This document shows positions 7,540 through 15,581 of a DNA stretch of 23,671 nt, in pieces. The position numbers and the translations under genes were made by a program. Numbering within the stretch: the first letter of the stretch is position 1; the number at the start of each line of letters is the position of its first letter. The notes below the pieces were generated by a model that did no database searches, was not told the DNA's origin, and worked only from the letters and a program-made list of their open reading frames with translations. The DNA is from Desulfobacteraceae bacterium UBA5616 (GTDB lineage: Bacteria; Desulfobacterota; Desulfobacteria; Desulfobacterales; UBA5616). The stretch lies in assembly GCA_002423615.1 (NCBI GenBank), contig DIKO01000120.1, positions 7,240 through 30,910 of the forward strand, given 5' to 3'.

Positions 7540-10154
7540 ATTATCTCATACGCACTTTCGAGGGCGCTGTCGAGATTTTCAGGCTGGGTGCCGCCGGCCT
7601 GGGCCATGTCCGGCCTGCCGCCCCCGCCGCCGCCGACCTTTTCCGCCAGCAGTTTGACGATTTCCCCGGCATGATACCGGCCCACCAGGTCCTTGGTGAC
7701 ACTTGCGATGAGCAGCACCTTCTCCCCTGAAACGCTGCCCAGGACCACCACACCGGACTGGATCCTGTCCCTGAAACGATCGGCCAGGTCCCGGAGCATA
7801 TTGGGTTTATCAACAACGACCTTTTTGACGATCACCTTGATCCCGTTGATTTCACGGATATCCCCGTCCGTGTTTTCCGCCGATTTCGCCGCCATGGAAG
7901 TCTTCATCTGTTCTACTTCCTTTTCAAGCTTTTTCTGATCGGACAGGAGTTTCTCGAGCCGCTGCACCAGGGTCTCGGGCCTTTCCCTGAGCAGAAGTGC
8001 GGCTTTCTGGAGGATTTCCGAATTTCGCTGAACATGGGATACAGCGGCATCCCCGGTCAGTGCCTCGATGCGCCGGATTCCGGCCGCAACGCTCGTTTCG
8101 GCGAGGATCTTGAACAATCCCACATCCCCGGTCCGGGCCGTATGGGTGCCGCCGCAAAGCTCTTTGGAAAAGTCGGACACGGAGATCACCCGGACCCGGT
8201 CCCCGTACTTCTCCTCGAAAAGGGCCGTGGCCCCGGACTTGAAGGCTTCTTCAACTTCCATTTCGTCGAGCGAGACCGCGGCATTTTCCCGGACACGGTC
8301 ATTGACGAGGGTTTCGATCCGGTTCAGGGTATCCCCGTCCACCTGGGAGAAATGGGTAAAATCAAACCGGAGCCGGTCCGGCCCCACCATGGACCCGGAC
8401 TGTTTCACATGGTCCCCCAGCACCTGACGCAAGACCGCATGGAGAATATGAGTGGCCGTGTGATTGCGGGCAACGGCGTCCCGGTTGGTCTTGTCCACGG
8501 TCAGAGTCACCGGATCATGGGTCCTGACCGTTCCGGAAACCACCCGGCAGTGGTGAATGATCATCCCGGTGGGATCTTTAAGGGTGTTGTCGACGGCGAT
8601 TTCCATATCCTTCCCGGAAATGCGGCCCCGGTCCCCCACCTGCCCGCCGGACTCGCCGTAAAAAGGGGTCCTGTCCGTCACCAGTTCGATGATATCTCCG
8701 GGGCCGGCAGTGTCGACTTCCTTTCCGTCCCGCACCAGGAGCAGAACCTTCCCGGTTGCGGAAAGGGTCTCATACCCCACGAACACGGGTTTCACACCCC
8801 TGGCGGTAAGACTCTTGTAGGCATCGCTCATGGCGGAAAAAACCGTGACGGATCTGGACTGTTCCCGCTGGGTGTCCATGGCGGCGTTGAAACCCGCGAT
8901 GTCCAGGGTCATGTTCTTATCCCGCAGCACGTCCTTGACGATGTCCGTGGGAAATCCATAGGTGTCGTAAAGTTTGAAAATAATTTCCCCCGGCACCTCG
9001 GTTTTGCCCCGGGCTGAAAGTTCGGACAGGCTCTCGTTCAACAATTTAAGACCGTTATCCAGGGTTTCGGAAAACCGGGCTTCTTCATTCCGGATGACAT
9101 TTTCGATAAATGCGCGGTTTTCGGCAAGCTCCGGATAGGCTTTTTTCATGATATCCATGACACTGCCCGCGGTATCGTGGAGAAAGGGACCGGAAAGGCC
9201 GATATTGCGGCCGTACCGGATGGCCCTGCGCATGATGCGTCTGAGCACATACCCCCGTCCTTCATTGGACGGCAGAACCCCGTCTCCGATGAGAAAAGCC
9301 GCGGACCGGCTGTGATCGGCAATGACTTTCATGGCGATGTCGGATTCCGCCGAGGCGCCGTAGGCCATGCCGGAAAGGGCTTCAACCTTCCGGATAATGG
9401 GAAATATCAGATCGGTTTCGTAATTGTTCGGCGTGTTCTGAACGATGGAGGCAATGCGCTCGAGCCCCATCCCCGTATCGATGCTGGGTTTGGGCAGCGG
9501 GGTCATGCGGCCGGACGCGTCCCGGTTGAACTGCATGAAAACGAGATTCCAGATTTCCAGGTACCGGTCGCAGTCACACCCTGCCCTGCAATCCGGACGG
9601 TGACAGCCGAATGCCTCACCCCTGTCGATCAGGATTTCGGAACAGGGGCCGCAGGGACCGGTGTCCCCCATGGACCAGAAATTGTCTTTTTCACCCAGCC
9701 GGATCAGTCTTTCCGAGGACACTCCCATGCGGTCGTGCCAGATGTCATAGGCCTCGTCGTCGTCCAGGTAGACGGATACCCACAGCTTGTCCGCGGGCAG
9801 GCCATAACCGGTGATGAGAAGATCCCAGGCGTATTCAATGGCTTTTTCCTTGAAATAGTCCCCAAAGGAAAAATTGCCGAGCATTTCGAAAAACGTATGA
9901 TGCCTGGCCGTATATCCCACATTGTCCAGGTCGTTGTGCTTACCCCCGGCCCGCACGCATTTCTGCGATGTCGCGGCCCGGAAATACGCTTTTCTTTCTT
10001 CGCCGATGAACACCCGCTTGAACTGCACCATCCCGGCGTTGGTAAACAGGAGGGTGGGATCGTCCCGGGGCACCAGGGAAGAACTTCTCACCACCTGATG
10101 ATCCTTTAGCTTAAAATAGTCCAGAAACCGGTCTCTGATGTCGTCGCCCGTCAT
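7524..10154 (-). CDS. alaS: Alanyl-tRNA synthetase
   Basis: The 876-residue class II enzyme charges tRNA-Ala. In order it shows the catalytic core (FTNAGMVQFK, TGMGLERI), the editing domain with the zinc-binding HTATH (of NHTATHILHAVL) and CGGTH motifs that clear Ser- and Gly-tRNA-Ala, a coiled-coil segment, and the C-Ala domain with a glycine run (GGGGGGRPDMAQAGG). A cysteine-rich insert (FGCHRPDCRAGCDCDRY) lies in the catalytic domain next to IWNLVFMQF, a common feature of bacterial AlaS. The start at 10154 is preferred over the in-frame ATG at 10169 because GGAG lies 6 nt before it. It is downstream of recA by 77 nt, with two hairpins in the gap, and its end overlaps dapB. The length is normal. 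Confidence 0.97.
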   Translation of the reverse strand: MTGDDIRDRFLDYFKLKDHQVVRSSSLVPRDDPTLLFTNAGMVQFKRVFIGEERKAYFRAATSQKCVRAGGKHNDLDNVGYTARHHTFFEMLGNFSFGDYFKEKAIEYAWDLLITGYGLPADKLWVSVYLDDDEAYDIWHDRMGVSSERLIRLGEKDNFWSMGDTGPCGPCSEILIDRGEAFGCHRPDCRAGCDCDRYLEIWNLVFMQFNRDASGRMTPLPKPSIDTGMGLERIASIVQNTPNNYETDLIFPIIRKVEALSGMAYGASAESDIAMKVIADHSRSAAFLIGDGVLPSNEGRGYVLRRIMRRAIRYGRNIGLSGPFLHDTAGSVMDIMKKAYPELAENRAFIENVIRNEEARFSETLDNGLKLLNESLSELSARGKTEVPGEIIFKLYDTYGFPTDIVKDVLRDKNMTLDIAGFNAAMDTQREQSRSVTVFSAMSDAYKSLTARGVKPVFVGYETLSATGKVLLLVRDGKEVDTAGPGDIIELVTDRTPFYGESGGQVGDRGRISGKDMEIAVDNTLKDPTGMIIHHCRVVSGTVRTHDPVTLTVDKTNRDAVARNHTATHILHAVLRQVLGDHVKQSGSMVGPDRLRFDFTHFSQVDGDTLNRIETLVNDRVRENAAVSLDEMEVEEAFKSGATALFEEKYGDRVRVISVSDFSKELCGGTHTARTGDVGLFKILAETSVAAGIRRIEALTGDAAVSHVQRNSEILQKAALLLRERPETLVQRLEKLLSDQKKLEKEVEQMKTSMAAKSAENTDGDIREINGIKVIVKKVVVDKPNMLRDLADRFRDRIQSGVVVLGSVSGEKVLLIASVTKDLVGRYHAGEIVKLLAEKVGGGGGGRPDMAQAGGTQPENLDSALESAYEIIGYSL

Positions 10155-10176
10155 AAAAACTCCGTTCATCCGTAAT

Positions 10177-10195
10177 GCCGGGCAAGGAACCCGGC
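10177..10195. repeat. Small GCCGGG hairpin between recA and alaS
   Basis: GCCGGG (10177-10182) and CCCGGC (10190-10195) pair around a 7-nt loop, about 23 nt upstream of the alaS start. No T-run follows. It would lie in the alaS leader of a recA-alaS transcript. It is either part of a dispersed repeat together with the hairpin at 10223-10242 or an mRNA structure. Confidence 0.45.
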
Positions 10196-10222
10196 CTGCA
10201 TAAATCCAAGCGCCTGGTGTAG

Positions 10223-10242
10223 GCCGGGATTCACATCCCGGC
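10223..10242. repeat. GCCGGGAT hairpin repeat overlapping the end of recA
   Basis: GCCGGGAT (10223-10230) and ATCCCGGC (10235-10242) are a perfect 8-bp inverted repeat with the 4-nt loop TCAC. On the minus strand the recA stop (TGA, 10233-10231) lies in the loop, and the right arm encodes the last residues of RecA (AGM). The preceding GTAG and the stem sequence look like a dispersed GTAGGCCGGGAT-type repeat. No T-run follows on the minus strand. Confidence 0.75.
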
Positions 10243-11262
10243 GCCCGAAGCCTGGGCTTCCGGTTTCAAGACCAGACCCATGGCATCCCTGACTTTCAGT
10301 GAAATCTCATCCAGCATGTCCGGATGGTCCTGGAAAAAAGCTTTCACGTTATTGCGTCCCTGGCCGATCCGCTCGCTCCCGTAGGAATACCATGATCCGC
10401 TTTTTTCGATAACGCCGACCGTGACGCCCACATCCAGAAGATCTCCCGTACGGGATATCCCCTCCCCGTAAAGAATGTCGAATTCCGCTTCCTGGAAGGG
10501 GGGCGCCATCTTGTTCTTCACCACCCTGACCTTTGTCCGGTTGCCGACCACGTCCTGGCCCTCCTTGATGGATCCGGTGCGGCGGATGTCCAGACGCACG
10601 GAAGCGTAGAATTTCAATGCATTGCCGCCGGTGGTGGTTTCCGGGTTGCCGAAGACCACGCCGATCTTCATCCGGATCTGATTGATGAAAATCACCGCCG
10701 TCATGGTCTTGCTGATGGTTCCGGTGAGTTTCCGCAGGGCCTGGGACATCAGCCGGGCCTGGAGCCCCATATGGCTGTCCCCCATCTCGCCCTCGATTTC
10801 CGCGCGGGGAACCAGGGCCGCCACCGAATCGATAATGATCACATCGATGGCCCCGCTTCGGACGAGCATTTCGGTGATTTCGAGGGCCTGTTCCCCGGTA
10901 TCCGGCTGGGACACCAGCAGTTCGTCGCAGTTGACCCCCAATTTTCTGGCATACACCGTATCCAGGGCATGCTCGGCGTCAATAAAGGCCGCAATGCCTC
11001 CGTGCCTCTGGACCTCGGCGACCGCATGAAGGGCAAGGGTCGTTTTACCGGAAGATTCCGGACCATAAATTTCCGTAACCCTTCCCCGGGGGATTCCGCC
11101 GATACCCAGGGCTTTGTCCAGGGCCAGGGATCCCGTTGAAATAGCGGGAATATCCAGAATTTTCTGACTTCCCAGTTTCATGATGGAGCCTTTGCCAAAC
11201 TGGCGTTCGATCTGCGTGATCGCCGTTTCCACGGCTTTTTCTTTTTCCGGTGCACTGTTCAT
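10231..11262 (-). CDS. recA: Recombinase RecA
   Basis: The 343-residue DNA strand-exchange ATPase acts in recombinational repair and as SOS coprotease. The Walker A motif GPESSGKT is at residues 67-74. The L2-region segment (GNPETTTGGNALKFYAS) and C-terminal features are intact. The start at 11262 is supported by GGAGGA just upstream; a TTG start 12 nt earlier would overlap that ribosome site. The C-terminal tail is short and less acidic than in E. coli (353 residues), and its last residues come from a hairpin repeat. In many bacteria recX lies between recA and alaS; here there is only 77 nt, so recX is absent from this spot. I saw no convincing LexA box upstream, where thpR lies 28 nt away. 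Confidence 0.98.
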   Translation of the reverse strand: MNSAPEKEKAVETAITQIERQFGKGSIMKLGSQKILDIPAISTGSLALDKALGIGGIPRGRVTEIYGPESSGKTTLALHAVAEVQRHGGIAAFIDAEHALDTVYARKLGVNCDELLVSQPDTGEQALEITEMLVRSGAIDVIIIDSVAALVPRAEIEGEMGDSHMGLQARLMSQALRKLTGTISKTMTAVIFINQIRMKIGVVFGNPETTTGGNALKFYASVRLDIRRTGSIKEGQDVVGNRTKVRVVKNKMAPPFQEAEFDILYGEGISRTGDLLDVGVTVGVIEKSGSWYSYGSERIGQGRNNVKAFFQDHPDMLDEISLKVRDAMGLVLKPEAQASGAGM

Positions 11263-11289
11263 TTCGTCCTCCAAAAGGCGTGTTCGCGG

Positions 11290-11877
11290 TTAACGGGATA
11301 GGGTCGTAGACATCAGAAAAGCATCATCAAGCGCGGTGTAAACCGGTCCATGGGGCTTCACTTCACTCCTGAAAAGCGTGACCCGGTCAACGGGAAAAGG
11401 TTCGGTTTCAAAGTCCCTGACGCCTTTGATGAACTTCACCAGCTGCGCCGGATCGATCTTTTCCTTCATTCTCCCGATGGTGAGGTGACCCGTAAAATCT
11501 CGTTTTTCCTTCAGAAGCCCCATTGCTTCCAGATGCTCGCCGATCCGCCGGTAAATTTCCCCCAGGTTTTTGACGTCCCCCCCCAGACCGATCCACAGGA
11601 CCCGTGGCCGGGACATCGATGGAAATGCGCCGATACCTCTGGCACACACCGAGAATACCGGCATTCCGCTGACCGCAGCCGATAACGCCGCGCTCACGCG
11701 GGCGACATCTTCCGGGCCGATGTCCCCCAGAAAATGAAGGGTCAGGTGCAGGTTTTCCGGCGCCACCCATCGGATGCCGCTTAAGCCGGCCTGCAGCCGG
11801 TTCCGGGGTTGTAAAATTGCGCTTCGAATATTTTCGGGCAATTCAACGGCGATAAAAGTTCTGATCAGTTCGGTCAT
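11290..11877 (-). CDS. thpR: RNA 2',3'-cyclic phosphodiesterase (LigT/ThpR family)
   Basis: This 195-residue member of the 2H phosphoesterase superfamily carries both HxTx signatures, HLTL at residues 44-47 and HLTI at 131-134, which form the active site. The E. coli homologue hydrolyses 2',3'-cyclic phosphate RNA ends and was first described as a 2'-5' RNA ligase. The length is typical (about 180-195). The ribosome site before the ATG at 11877 is poor, but the preceding gene ends 33 nt upstream, so translation may be coupled. It lies 28 nt upstream of recA in the same direction. A link to RNA repair is family knowledge; its natural substrate is unknown. Confidence 0.93.
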   Translation of the reverse strand: MTELIRTFIAVELPENIRSAILQPRNRLQAGLSGIRWVAPENLHLTLHFLGDIGPEDVARVSAALSAAVSGMPVFSVCARGIGAFPSMSRPRVLWIGLGGDVKNLGEIYRRIGEHLEAMGLLKEKRDFTGHLTIGRMKEKIDPAQLVKFIKGVRDFETEPFPVDRVTLFRSEVKPHGPVYTALDDAFLMSTTLSR

Positions 11878-11910
11878 GGCATAAAGGTTCGCGGTTGTCC
11901 GGGTTCATCC

Positions 11911-13077
11911 TCAGGACGGCAGGGTCGACTGGGGTTCGCCCAGCAAAAAATCGCCTTTTCCTATCCACTGCTTCAATATCCCGGCAATCTCCCTGGCCTT
12001 GACCACGCTGGAAAGGGGAACGGTCTTGACGGTTTTCCCCTTCAGTTGGATCGTCCCGCTTTTCAGTTCGGCATAACTGACCTGGCCCAGGCTCTTGGAT
12101 ACGCCGCCGGGGTAATCGTTCCCGTAATCGATGATCTGGGTAAACAGATCTTCATCCGAAACCGCCGTGTATTGGGCCATTTCTTCATTTAATATGGGGA
12201 TGGGGATGCCCAGCCCCACGGCAAGGGAACACCCATACCCGAGAAGACTCACCCCCACCAGCCATTCCGGACTCATTTCCTTTAAATCCCCCATGGTGAA
12301 CAGGGTCCCGGAAGGCCTCACCGGCACCCCCCGGGGAGTTCTCTCCGCGCCCGGGTTGTGCTGGGTTCCCGGAAAGGTCACGTATCCAGCGGCGCCCCCG
12401 AGAAAAATCCGTGTTCCAATGCCGATCGTCCTGTAAAAGGGGTCGTTGAACAGCGGACTCAACTGGCCGGCGGAACAGTAGTTGGCATTGCCGCATTTGG
12501 GCTTTAAAACCCCCATATAGGTGTAGATGGTCTTGTTGGTCATGTTGACCGCGCAGTTGTAGTTCTGGTACCCGTTCCGGGGATTGCACAATATGGCGTT
12601 GGGCAATGATTTCAGGGATATTTCTTTTTCCAGAAATTTTCTCGGGTAGCAATCCGTCCCGTAGGCCATGGCCTTCAGATAAACTTTTTTCCCGGCGACC
12701 AGGTCCTGGATGACATGTCCTCCCCCGTAGTTGAATTCCCCGGGATAGACCTTGTTTAAGGGGTCATCCTCGCAGGACTCGGTAGCGCCTATGTAACAGT
12801 CGACCGCTGCAATGCCGCCATAGGCCGGGACTTTGTTGAGCCAGACTTTCGATGCCTTGATGCCCGGGGCGGAGTGACCGAAATTGATGAAAGCCCCGGA
12901 TGAACACATGGGGGCGAATGTCCCGGTGGTGACCACATCGACTTGCCCGGCTGCGGCGACCGCGCCGTTTTCCTTCACGATGCCGATCATTTCTTCCGCC
13001 GTGACCACCACGACTTTACCGGACCTGATCTTTTCGTTGATTTCCCGATAGGTTTTCTGAACTTTATATTTCTTCAT
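11911..13077 (-). CDS. DUF39 homocysteine biosynthesis protein
   Basis: The 388-residue protein belongs to the DUF39/HcyBio family (PF01837) by overall sequence. In methanogens and Desulfovibrio-type bacteria, members of this family are needed to make homocysteine from aspartate semialdehyde and sulfide, a route that replaces O-acylhomoserine sulfhydrylation. Conserved-looking cysteines are visible: C58 in APMCSSG, C93 in VDCYIG, C102 in ESCEDDP, C143 in GTDCYPRKF, and others in CNPRNGYQNYNC and PKCGNANYC. No CBS domain is attached, unlike some archaeal members, and the partner ferredoxin/NIL-domain protein is not in the window. The ATG at 13077 overlaps the upstream peptidase stop by 4 nt (ATGA), indicating translational coupling. 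The assignment rests on recognising the family, not on an alignment. Confidence 0.85.
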   Translation of the reverse strand: MKKYKVQKTYREINEKIRSGKVVVVTAEEMIGIVKENGAVAAAGQVDVVTTGTFAPMCSSGAFINFGHSAPGIKASKVWLNKVPAYGGIAAVDCYIGATESCEDDPLNKVYPGEFNYGGGHVIQDLVAGKKVYLKAMAYGTDCYPRKFLEKEISLKSLPNAILCNPRNGYQNYNCAVNMTNKTIYTYMGVLKPKCGNANYCSAGQLSPLFNDPFYRTIGIGTRIFLGGAAGYVTFPGTQHNPGAERTPRGVPVRPSGTLFTMGDLKEMSPEWLVGVSLLGYGCSLAVGLGIPIPILNEEMAQYTAVSDEDLFTQIIDYGNDYPGGVSKSLGQVSYAELKSGTIQLKGKTVKTVPLSSVVKAREIAGILKQWIGKGDFLLGEPQSTLPS

Positions 13078-14492
13078 CTTCCGGCTTCCTCACCCGATGA
13101 TGCCTCCCCGGCATTTTCATTCAAAACGGACTTCACTTCCCGGATCTTTGCGGTGATGTTGTCCCTGATCCAGTGCGCATCCCACCACTCGATGGGATTT
13201 ACAAACGTGTCATGGACCAGGATGCTGAAATGAAGGTGGTCTCCTCCGGCCAGACCCGTGGTGCCCGTTTTTCCCACGACCTCGCCCCTGGCCACCATCT
13301 GACCCGGATCAACGCTGATATGGCTTAAATGGGAATACATGCTGAACAGCCCGAATCCATGATCCAGCAGAACGGAATTGCCGTAAATGCCCAGGTTATC
13401 GGTGAAAACAACCTTCCCGGCATTGGCGGCCGGCACGGGTGACTGTTGCAGGGATGCCAGGTCAACCCCCATGTGCGTCTGTTCGTCGATTTTTGCACCG
13501 TTGTAAAAATACTCCCGAAAATCGGCGAAACCCGCCCGGGGCGCCGAATTGGGCAATCTCAAAAAATCACCCTCCCAGTACAGGGTGTTTTCCGTTTCAG
13601 CGGTCACCCGCACGATTTCCTTGAAATTCTCCTTCCGGACATCCCGGTTGACAATAAGGTATTTTTCCAGATTCGTAAGGGGCTTGTTTTCCGGAGCATC
13701 CAGTTTGAATTCAGGCATCTTCCCGTCCAGAAACCCGTCGGAGATCGGAAGGCTGTCTTTTTTAAACGCTTTTCGCCGAATGGCGTTGGGGAATCCCGTA
13801 CGACTCGTGTTCCCCGCCCTGTCCGTGGATAATACGACAAGTTTCGTTTCAGGCCCCTGAGTGTGCTCCAGGGCGAAGAACGCCGCATGGATGCCGTCGT
13901 CGTCGAAAAGCCCCGAATGACCGGGATAGAAATGCTCTCCGACCATGACCCCGTCTCTGGAACAGGTTTCGGAGAGCTTATAGATCACCAGCCCGGTGCC
14001 GCCCTGATTGACGTTGTGCATCGTCGTCAGCACTTCGGTCCGCGGGGGCTTAAAGTCGACCATAAGGGGTTTTTCAACCTGGGTTTTATTCCCCTTCCAC
14101 CACCCCCTCAGGGAATGGTCCCAGGCGGTGATGCGGAGAACGGCCCGGCCTTCGGCCAGACCGAGTTTCTCGGGTTCGATCAAAAGGTCGATGATTTCCC
14201 GTTTATGATCCCCTCCCCTGCCGAACCCCCGGGAGGAAAAGGACTTATCGAAAAGTGTGTTTTCCTTTTCGCCCTGGACAATACCGATTTCTATTTTCCG
14301 GACGCCGCTTTTGGCATCTGAAACCGTGAAATTCACTTTCTGAGACCTTCCCAGGCTGACGATGGACGGGTTCACGGCCACCGACGGGATCTTTCCCTCC
14401 ATCCGGTCCACCAGGTACCACCCGATGGACAGCATGATGATCGCAGCGAACACCCCGATCAGCCAGGACTTTGATTTAAATTTTTCACCCAA
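13074..14492 (-). CDS. Membrane-anchored M23 (LytM-type) metallopeptidase
   Basis: The 472-residue protein has an N-terminal membrane anchor (about residues 10-30, LIGVFAAIIMLSIGWYLV), a long Ig-like or beta-rich periplasmic middle region, and a C-terminal M23 domain. Zinc-site residues appear intact: THMGVD (H340, D344) and DHLHF (H419, H421), with MYSHLSH between them. It is therefore probably an active peptidoglycan endopeptidase cutting peptide crosslinks, unlike degenerate LytM activators such as EnvC. The start is TTG at 14492, supported by AGAGGTG 7 nt upstream; no in-frame ATG lies close by. It is the first gene of the minus-strand cluster and its stop overlaps the DUF39 start. A short Ser/Glu-rich tail follows the peptidase domain. 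Confidence 0.9.
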   Translation of the reverse strand: MGEKFKSKSWLIGVFAAIIMLSIGWYLVDRMEGKIPSVAVNPSIVSLGRSQKVNFTVSDAKSGVRKIEIGIVQGEKENTLFDKSFSSRGFGRGGDHKREIIDLLIEPEKLGLAEGRAVLRITAWDHSLRGWWKGNKTQVEKPLMVDFKPPRTEVLTTMHNVNQGGTGLVIYKLSETCSRDGVMVGEHFYPGHSGLFDDDGIHAAFFALEHTQGPETKLVVLSTDRAGNTSRTGFPNAIRRKAFKKDSLPISDGFLDGKMPEFKLDAPENKPLTNLEKYLIVNRDVRKENFKEIVRVTAETENTLYWEGDFLRLPNSAPRAGFADFREYFYNGAKIDEQTHMGVDLASLQQSPVPAANAGKVVFTDNLGIYGNSVLLDHGFGLFSMYSHLSHISVDPGQMVARGEVVGKTGTTGLAGGDHLHFSILVHDTFVNPIEWWDAHWIRDNITAKIREVKSVLNENAGEASSGEEAGR

Positions 14493-14581
14493 TTTGCAGC
14501 ACCTCTAGTTATCGTTTATTCCAAATTAAATTAAACTTCTTATCAGCATTGCCGCGGCTAATCAAGGCAAGTTTTCGTTTC

Positions 14582-14610
14582 TTGACTTTTCTACCTGCCC
14601 ACGGTAAATG
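14582..14610 (+). promoter_or_regulatory. Candidate sigma-70 promoter for the kdsA-rpoN cluster
   Basis: TTGACT (14582-14587), a 17-nt spacer, then TAAATG (14605-14610) gives a good -35 but a weak -10. It would place a start near 14617 and leave a leader of about 120 nt before kdsA. No better pair is seen in the gap, and no sigma-54 site (GG-N10-GC type) stands out. Confidence 0.3.
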
Positions 14611-14622
14611 AGCCCTTAAAGC

Positions 14623-14637
14623 CCGGCGAAGCGCCGG
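14623..14637. promoter_or_regulatory. GC hairpin in the kdsA leader
   Basis: CCGGCG (14623-14628), AAG, CGCCGG (14632-14637) is a perfect 6-bp stem with a 3-nt loop. If transcription starts near 14617 it would lie at the very 5' end of the kdsA mRNA, where such stems can protect against decay. It could also be a remnant of an intergenic repeat. Confidence 0.4.
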
Positions 14638-14735
14638 TCTTTCGGACAATAAACCATGCCGGCGGCAGAGAATGCGCATAACACCCTTCCTGCCGGCGTT
14701 CATAAACCGGCAATAAGGCTGAAAATGGATTCAAT

Positions 14736-15566
14736 ATGGGAAACCCGGTCGTCATAGACCACATCCGGATCGGCGAACAGCACCCCCTGGCATTGATCGC
14801 GGGTCCCTGTGTGATCGAGGATTTCACCACCACCCGGCGCATTGCATCCTATCTGAAGGATCTGACCGGGGCATTGAAAATTCCTTTTATTTTCAAAGCC
14901 TCATATGACAAGGCGAACCGTACGGCCATCGATTCCTTTCGGGGTCCGGGGCTGGCGGACGGCCTGTCCATCCTTGAAAGAATCAAATCCGAACTCGGTA
15001 TCCCCGTACTGTCCGATGTTCACGACATCAGCGAAATTCCCGCTGCGGCGAATATTCTGGATGTCCTTCAGATCCCCGCCCTTCTCTGCCGCCAGACCGA
15101 TCTTCTGATCGCGGCCGCAGAAACCGGAAAACCGGTCAACATCAAGAAGGGCCAGTTTCTGGCGCCGTGGGACATGGCCAACGTTGTCCGGAAAATAGAA
15201 TCAACGGGAAACCATCGCATATTGTTGACCGAGCGGGGCACCATGTTCGGCTACAACAACCTGATCGTTGATTTCCGCGGCCTGAGCATCATGAAGGGCA
15301 TGGGCCATCCGGTCATCTTTGACGCCACCCACAGCATTCAGTTGCCCGGCGGCAAAGGAAACCGGTCCGGCGGACAGCGTGAATTCGCCCCGGTTCTGGC
15401 CAGGGCTGCAGTTGCCGCCGGCGCCGACGGGGTTTTCATGGAATGCCACTTCGATCCGGACAAGGCCCTTTGCGACGGCCCCAATTCCCTGAAGCTGGAC
15501 GACCTGGAGGAATTGTTACAGACCCTGATCAACATCCGACAGGCGGCCCGGTCAGGCCGAACCTGA
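14736..15566 (+). CDS. kdsA: 3-deoxy-8-phosphooctulonate synthase (Kdo-8-P synthase), metal-dependent type
   Basis: The 276-residue enzyme condenses phosphoenolpyruvate with D-arabinose 5-phosphate to give Kdo-8-phosphate for the LPS inner core. The signature KASYDKANR and the SFRGPG motif are present. The N-terminal motif is AGPCVIE with a cysteine (C25), where E. coli KdsA has asparagine. With the histidine in DATHS, the glutamate in FMECH and the aspartate in LCDGPNS, this gives the four metal ligands of the metal-dependent (Aquifex-type) class. The start is chosen by family alignment; the ribosome site is weak (a GGA 6-9 nt upstream). It opens the LPS-rpoN cluster and shares a reading frame with kdsC downstream. 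Confidence 0.95.
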   Translation: MGNPVVIDHIRIGEQHPLALIAGPCVIEDFTTTRRIASYLKDLTGALKIPFIFKASYDKANRTAIDSFRGPGLADGLSILERIKSELGIPVLSDVHDISEIPAAANILDVLQIPALLCRQTDLLIAAAETGKPVNIKKGQFLAPWDMANVVRKIESTGNHRILLTERGTMFGYNNLIVDFRGLSIMKGMGHPVIFDATHSIQLPGGKGNRSGGQREFAPVLARAAVAAGADGVFMECHFDPDKALCDGPNSLKLDDLEELLQTLINIRQAARSGRT

Positions 15567-15581
15567 TGGCCACACACTATT

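Larger units (their letters stand above)
14493..14735. other. Divergent promoter region between M23 peptidase and kdsA
   Basis: This 243-bp gap separates the two large oppositely transcribed clusters, so promoters for both should lie here. The part next to the peptidase is AT-rich. A minus-strand candidate is TTGATT, a 17-nt spacer and TAAGAA, within about 14535-14565. The plus-strand candidate and leader hairpin are listed separately. The sequence TGCCGGCG occurs twice in direct orientation between about 14657 and 14700. Small open frames here lack recognisable content. Confidence 0.45.

Noticed and set aside
8034..9017. Long plus-strand open frame (327 codons) inside alaS
   Set aside because: It is antisense to an intact AlaS with all motifs, is Pro/Gly/His-rich in a pattern typical of GC-rich shadow frames, and has no ribosome site.
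9177..10109. Plus-strand open frame of 310 codons inside alaS
   Set aside because: Antisense shadow of the AlaS catalytic domain; composition is unnatural and no family is recognisable.
10223..10242. Terminator for recA
   Set aside because: The stem has no T-run on the minus strand and overlaps the stop codon, so repeat origin is more likely.
14509..14842. Small minus-strand frames between the peptidase gene and kdsA
   Set aside because: No ribosome sites or families; the region is better explained as a divergent promoter and leader.
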